Of a DNA stretch of 64,000 nt, positions 62,158 to 64,000 are shown piece by piece. The stretch spans positions 310,001 through 374,000 of the forward strand of contig NC_014218.1 of NCBI RefSeq assembly GCF_000092365.1, written 5' to 3'. Position numbers and translations under genes: made by a program. Under the pieces are notes generated by a model. That model had not been told where the DNA came from and did no database searches. It saw only the letters and a program-made list of their open reading frames with translations. Every line of letters starts with the position of its first letter. The stretch's first letter is position 1. Origin of the DNA: Arcanobacterium haemolyticum DSM 20595. Its GTDB lineage: Bacteria > Actinomycetota > Actinomycetes > Actinomycetales > Actinomycetaceae.

Positions 62158-62571
62158 TTAAGACTCCCAAGGATTGAGAACTGGAACGTGTAGCGGTTTA
62201 ACATGTTTTTCATTACGGGAAACTAAAAGTAGATGATGAGCATCAGCTATAGCAGCAATATAGGCATCATCAATCGGTGCTTTTTCTGGCACCTCGAATG
62301 TGTTAAATCGTAGAGACGCCGCTAGATCAAAACTCAAGATTCGCCCGTCAAATGTTGGCAATAAATCGTGCTCAAACCACCGTGAAAGAATCTGAGCCTG
62401 TTGTATATCGCGCTTCGCGATAGCACGGATACCTCTGCCTATTTCAGCAACCGTCAAGCTTGATATATAACAATCAGTTTGGGGAATGTTGTGTGCCCAC
62501 TGTGCAACCTGCGGGTTTTTATCTGGCCGGCGAAGTGCAGAAACAACATTGGTATCTAATAGATACTTCAC
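62158..62571 (-). CDS. vapC: VapC-type PIN-domain toxin
   Basis: A 137-residue PIN ribonuclease, the toxin of a type II toxin-antitoxin pair. The acidic metal site is complete: Asp6 (MKYLLDTN), Glu43 (TVAEIGRG) and Asp101 or Asp102 (APIDDAYIAAIA). It resembles the FitB/VapC branch. VapC toxins cut specific tRNAs or rRNA; the target here is unknown. The ATG overlaps the antitoxin stop by 4 nt (ATGA). The codon use, richer in A and T than in the neighbouring genes, fits acquired DNA. Confidence 0.9.
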   Translation of the reverse strand: MKYLLDTNVVSALRRPDKNPQVAQWAHNIPQTDCYISSLTVAEIGRGIRAIAKRDIQQAQILSRWFEHDLLPTFDGRILSFDLAASLRFNTFEVPEKAPIDDAYIAAIADAHHLLLVSRNEKHVKPLHVPVLNPWES

Positions 62572-62804
62572 AGCACAATCTCTCGCATTCCTACACCGTT
62601 GCGTCCGGGATCAAAGATAAAATCTTCCGAAAGATCTGGTTCTTTTTGTGCCAGTGCTTCACAGATACTTCGGGACTTTGCGTTCAAAGCAGAACGGAGA
62701 ATTGCACGGGCTTCTGCTTCCATCGAGGTTCCTTTATGAGCAGCAAGGTTTTTCAGTGCTTGCTTCGTTCCTGTTGGCAAATCACGAATCAATAGTTGCT
62801 CCAT
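62568..62804 (-). CDS. vapB: VapB-type antitoxin, FitA-like
   Basis: A 78-residue antitoxin. The N-terminal QLLIRDLPTGTKQALKNLAAHKG is the ribbon-helix-helix DNA-binding part of the FitA/VapB family, followed by SMEAEARAILRSAL; the acidic C-terminal half should wrap the toxin. The ATG at 62804 has GAGG upstream and is preferred to 62825. Translation is coupled to vapC by the stop-start overlap. Confidence 0.9.
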   Translation of the reverse strand: MEQLLIRDLPTGTKQALKNLAAHKGTSMEAEARAILRSALNAKSRSICEALAQKEPDLSEDFIFDPGRNGVGMREIVL

Positions 62805-62830
62805 AAATTCCTCACGCCCTTCCAATCATT

Positions 62831-62850
62831 GATATCACATATTCGATATC
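62831..62850. promoter_or_regulatory. Possible VapBC operator
   Basis: Two GATATC palindromes (62831-62836 and 62845-62850) are separated by 8 nt, 27-46 bp before vapB. On the minus strand the distal one overlaps a -10-like TAAGAT. Type II toxin-antitoxin pairs usually bind such a site to repress themselves. Confidence 0.5.
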
Positions 62851-62904
62851 TTACGCTTCTATGCTCCTATTGCCCAGGCTTCCCCCTCACGGAATCATAT
62901 AAAA

Positions 62905-62956
62905 GCGCCAGGCAGGGCAACAGTGCCATATACGATACTTCCGGCCTGTCAGCCGC
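62905..62956. repeat. 52-bp direct repeat, right of vapBC
   Basis: Same sequence and orientation as 62101-62152 with three substitutions. Its first half also resembles the minus strand of 1-45. It lies between the vapBC promoter and the Rv3235-family stop. Confidence 0.8.
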
Positions 62957-62979
62957 TTTTATTTGCCTATGAAACGGGG

Positions 62980-63555
62980 TTATGCAATCTCCAAGGCCGT
63001 CACCTGCCAGCGTTCGCGGAAGATTTCCAACCGCAATGCGGCAGCACGAATCCGAAAACCGTCATGGATAACGATCCCAACCTCAGCAACTCTACGCCGC
63101 GGGTGAGTCACATGGAGACGTCGAATTAATGGAGGAGTGGTGTGTGGAGCAGCGCCTGCTATCCGAGCATTGAGCCCAGCCCGTGAACATAAATGACGAT
63201 AAACACCAGGAGCTAGCCACGATTGAAGTTGCCGAACTGGCCGGTGCCCCAGCAGTACCTCAATTGCCTGCCCAATGACTCGTGCGGCAAATTTCGGTGC
63301 AGGAATAACCGAGTCAGGCAAAGGGTGGTCAAGGGAGAACCGATCATCTTCGTCATCAACTCTTTCCGTACAACTCAAACGTATCGCGATCCGATCAAAA
63401 GGACGTTCTGGCGAGGTAACTGGCGGGGTGGCGCGGCGCTCCATCACCGAAACGGTTGGGACACGTTGAAAATCTGGTCGATTTTCCTGTGAAACGGGGA
63501 CAAAACGGAGAGCGCGAGGTTCGGAAGTAACCTCGGATAAAACGCTGGTCATCAT
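62980..63555 (-). CDS. Rv3235-family protein
   Basis: A 191-residue cytoplasmic protein of unknown function. The C-terminal 100 residues match the Rv3235 family pattern: IGQAIEVLLGHRPVRQLQSWLAPGVYRHLC, then RRLHVTHPRRRVAEVGIVI and ALRLEIFRERWQVTALEI. The N-terminal half is Pro/Arg-rich and probably disordered. As in other actinobacteria the gene lies near secA. The ATG overlaps the stop of the LysM gene (both on the minus strand). Confidence 0.75.
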   Translation of the reverse strand: MMTSVLSEVTSEPRALRFVPVSQENRPDFQRVPTVSVMERRATPPVTSPERPFDRIAIRLSCTERVDDEDDRFSLDHPLPDSVIPAPKFAARVIGQAIEVLLGHRPVRQLQSWLAPGVYRHLCSRAGLNARIAGAAPHTTPPLIRRLHVTHPRRRVAEVGIVIHDGFRIRAAALRLEIFRERWQVTALEIA

Positions 63556-63947
63556 AGGGTCCTTTCAACGGGTGGAAGAATGATCTGCTGTCCTGGGTAA
63601 AGAAGCTGAGGATCGGAAATCTGCGGGTTTGCTGCCACGATGCGTTTAACTAAAGAAGCGGTTTCGGTAGGCGAACTGTAAGGTGCGATTTTTTCTGCGA
63701 TACTCCACAATGAATCGCCTGGTTGGATCGTGAAAATAGAGGTTTGTTCGTCAAGCACGCGAGGCTTTGTGATATGTGCACGTAAAGAATCAGGAGTTCG
63801 CTGGATTTGCCTACCAAATTCGCTTGTAACGACTACGGGTGTGCTATCGGAAAGCGGCGCTGCATACGCTGGTGTGGGAAGTAATAGCAAAGTTCCTATG
63901 GCAATCCGCCGAGCCTTAGGTGAACCAACTGCCGCAATCACACGCAA
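63552..63947 (-). CDS. LysM-domain secreted protein
   Basis: A 131-residue protein with a hydrophobic, signal-like start (ARRIAIGTLLLLPTPAYAAPL; AYA-A is a likely cleavage site) and one LysM domain at about residues 72-126 (FTIQPGDSLWSIAEKIA ... LYPGQQIILP), which binds peptidoglycan. LysM genes often lie next to Rv3235-family genes. The start is uncertain: a TTG at 63947 or a GTG at 63941. The upstream region runs out of the window. Confidence 0.8.
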   Translation of the reverse strand: MRVIAAVGSPKARRIAIGTLLLLPTPAYAAPLSDSTPVVVTSEFGRQIQRTPDSLRAHITKPRVLDEQTSIFTIQPGDSLWSIAEKIAPYSSPTETASLVKRIVAANPQISDPQLLYPGQQIILPPVERTL

Positions 63948-64000
63948 AAGTTGATGGTGACGCTTTAAAACGGCAAAATATACGATAAGCTATTCCACAG

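Overview
The window looks like chromosomal DNA of an actinobacterium, probably from the Actinomycetaceae (Arcanobacterium/Trueperella-like; inference). Reasons: moderate-to-high GC with NNC/NNG codons, many GTG/TTG starts, a 32-residue bS22-type ribosomal peptide beside an Rv0500A-like HTH gene, an Rv3235-family gene near secA, a MenJ-type menaquinone reductase, and leaderless promoters (TANNNT 6-8 nt before the start codon). Several gene orders recall Mycobacterium tuberculosis from memory (DUF2520-panC-panD-lysS, mutY and radA in one neighbourhood; the men genes clustered).

Layout. 0.1-6.0 kb: two bPH2 membrane proteins, a DUF2520 gene, panC, panD and lysS. 6.0-6.6 kb: a non-coding stretch full of repeats. 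6.6-15.2 kb: a glycerol cluster on the minus strand (glpA-glpB-glpC, a uridine-kinase-like gene, glpF-glpK) with a divergent SorC/DeoR-type regulator; related operator-like half-sites lie before the regulator and before glpF. 15.2-19.5 kb: mutY, a TetR repressor and a DHA2-family efflux pump with a 16-bp palindrome at its promoter, then an MHS-type transporter. 19.55-21.4 kb: an AT-richer two-gene cassette, an ABC/AAA15-type ATPase plus a small TOPRIM/DUF4276-like protein, the best candidate here for a poorly described (anti-phage-like) system. 21.5-28.9 kb: a membrane-anchored protein, radA, trkA-trkH potassium uptake, the HTH/bS22 pair, a MarR regulator, a histidine phosphatase and a PLDc_N protein.

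28.9-40.7 kb: menaquinone synthesis (menA, menE, menB, menC, menD, menF, menG, menJ), interrupted by a methyltransferase and an HtrA protease. 40.8-57.8 kb: a complete nuoA-N operon with start/stop overlaps at most junctions, ending in a polyprenyl diphosphate synthase whose start overlaps the nuoN stop. The region would therefore make the quinone (head group, side chain, side-chain saturation) and the complex that reduces it. 57.9-64 kb: secA, a TrmA/RumA-type RNA methyltransferase, a vapBC toxin-antitoxin pair bracketed by 52-bp direct repeats, an Rv3235-family gene and a LysM protein.

I saw no rRNA or tRNA gene, CRISPR array, transposase or prophage module. Identifications come from reading motifs by eye; no database search was run.
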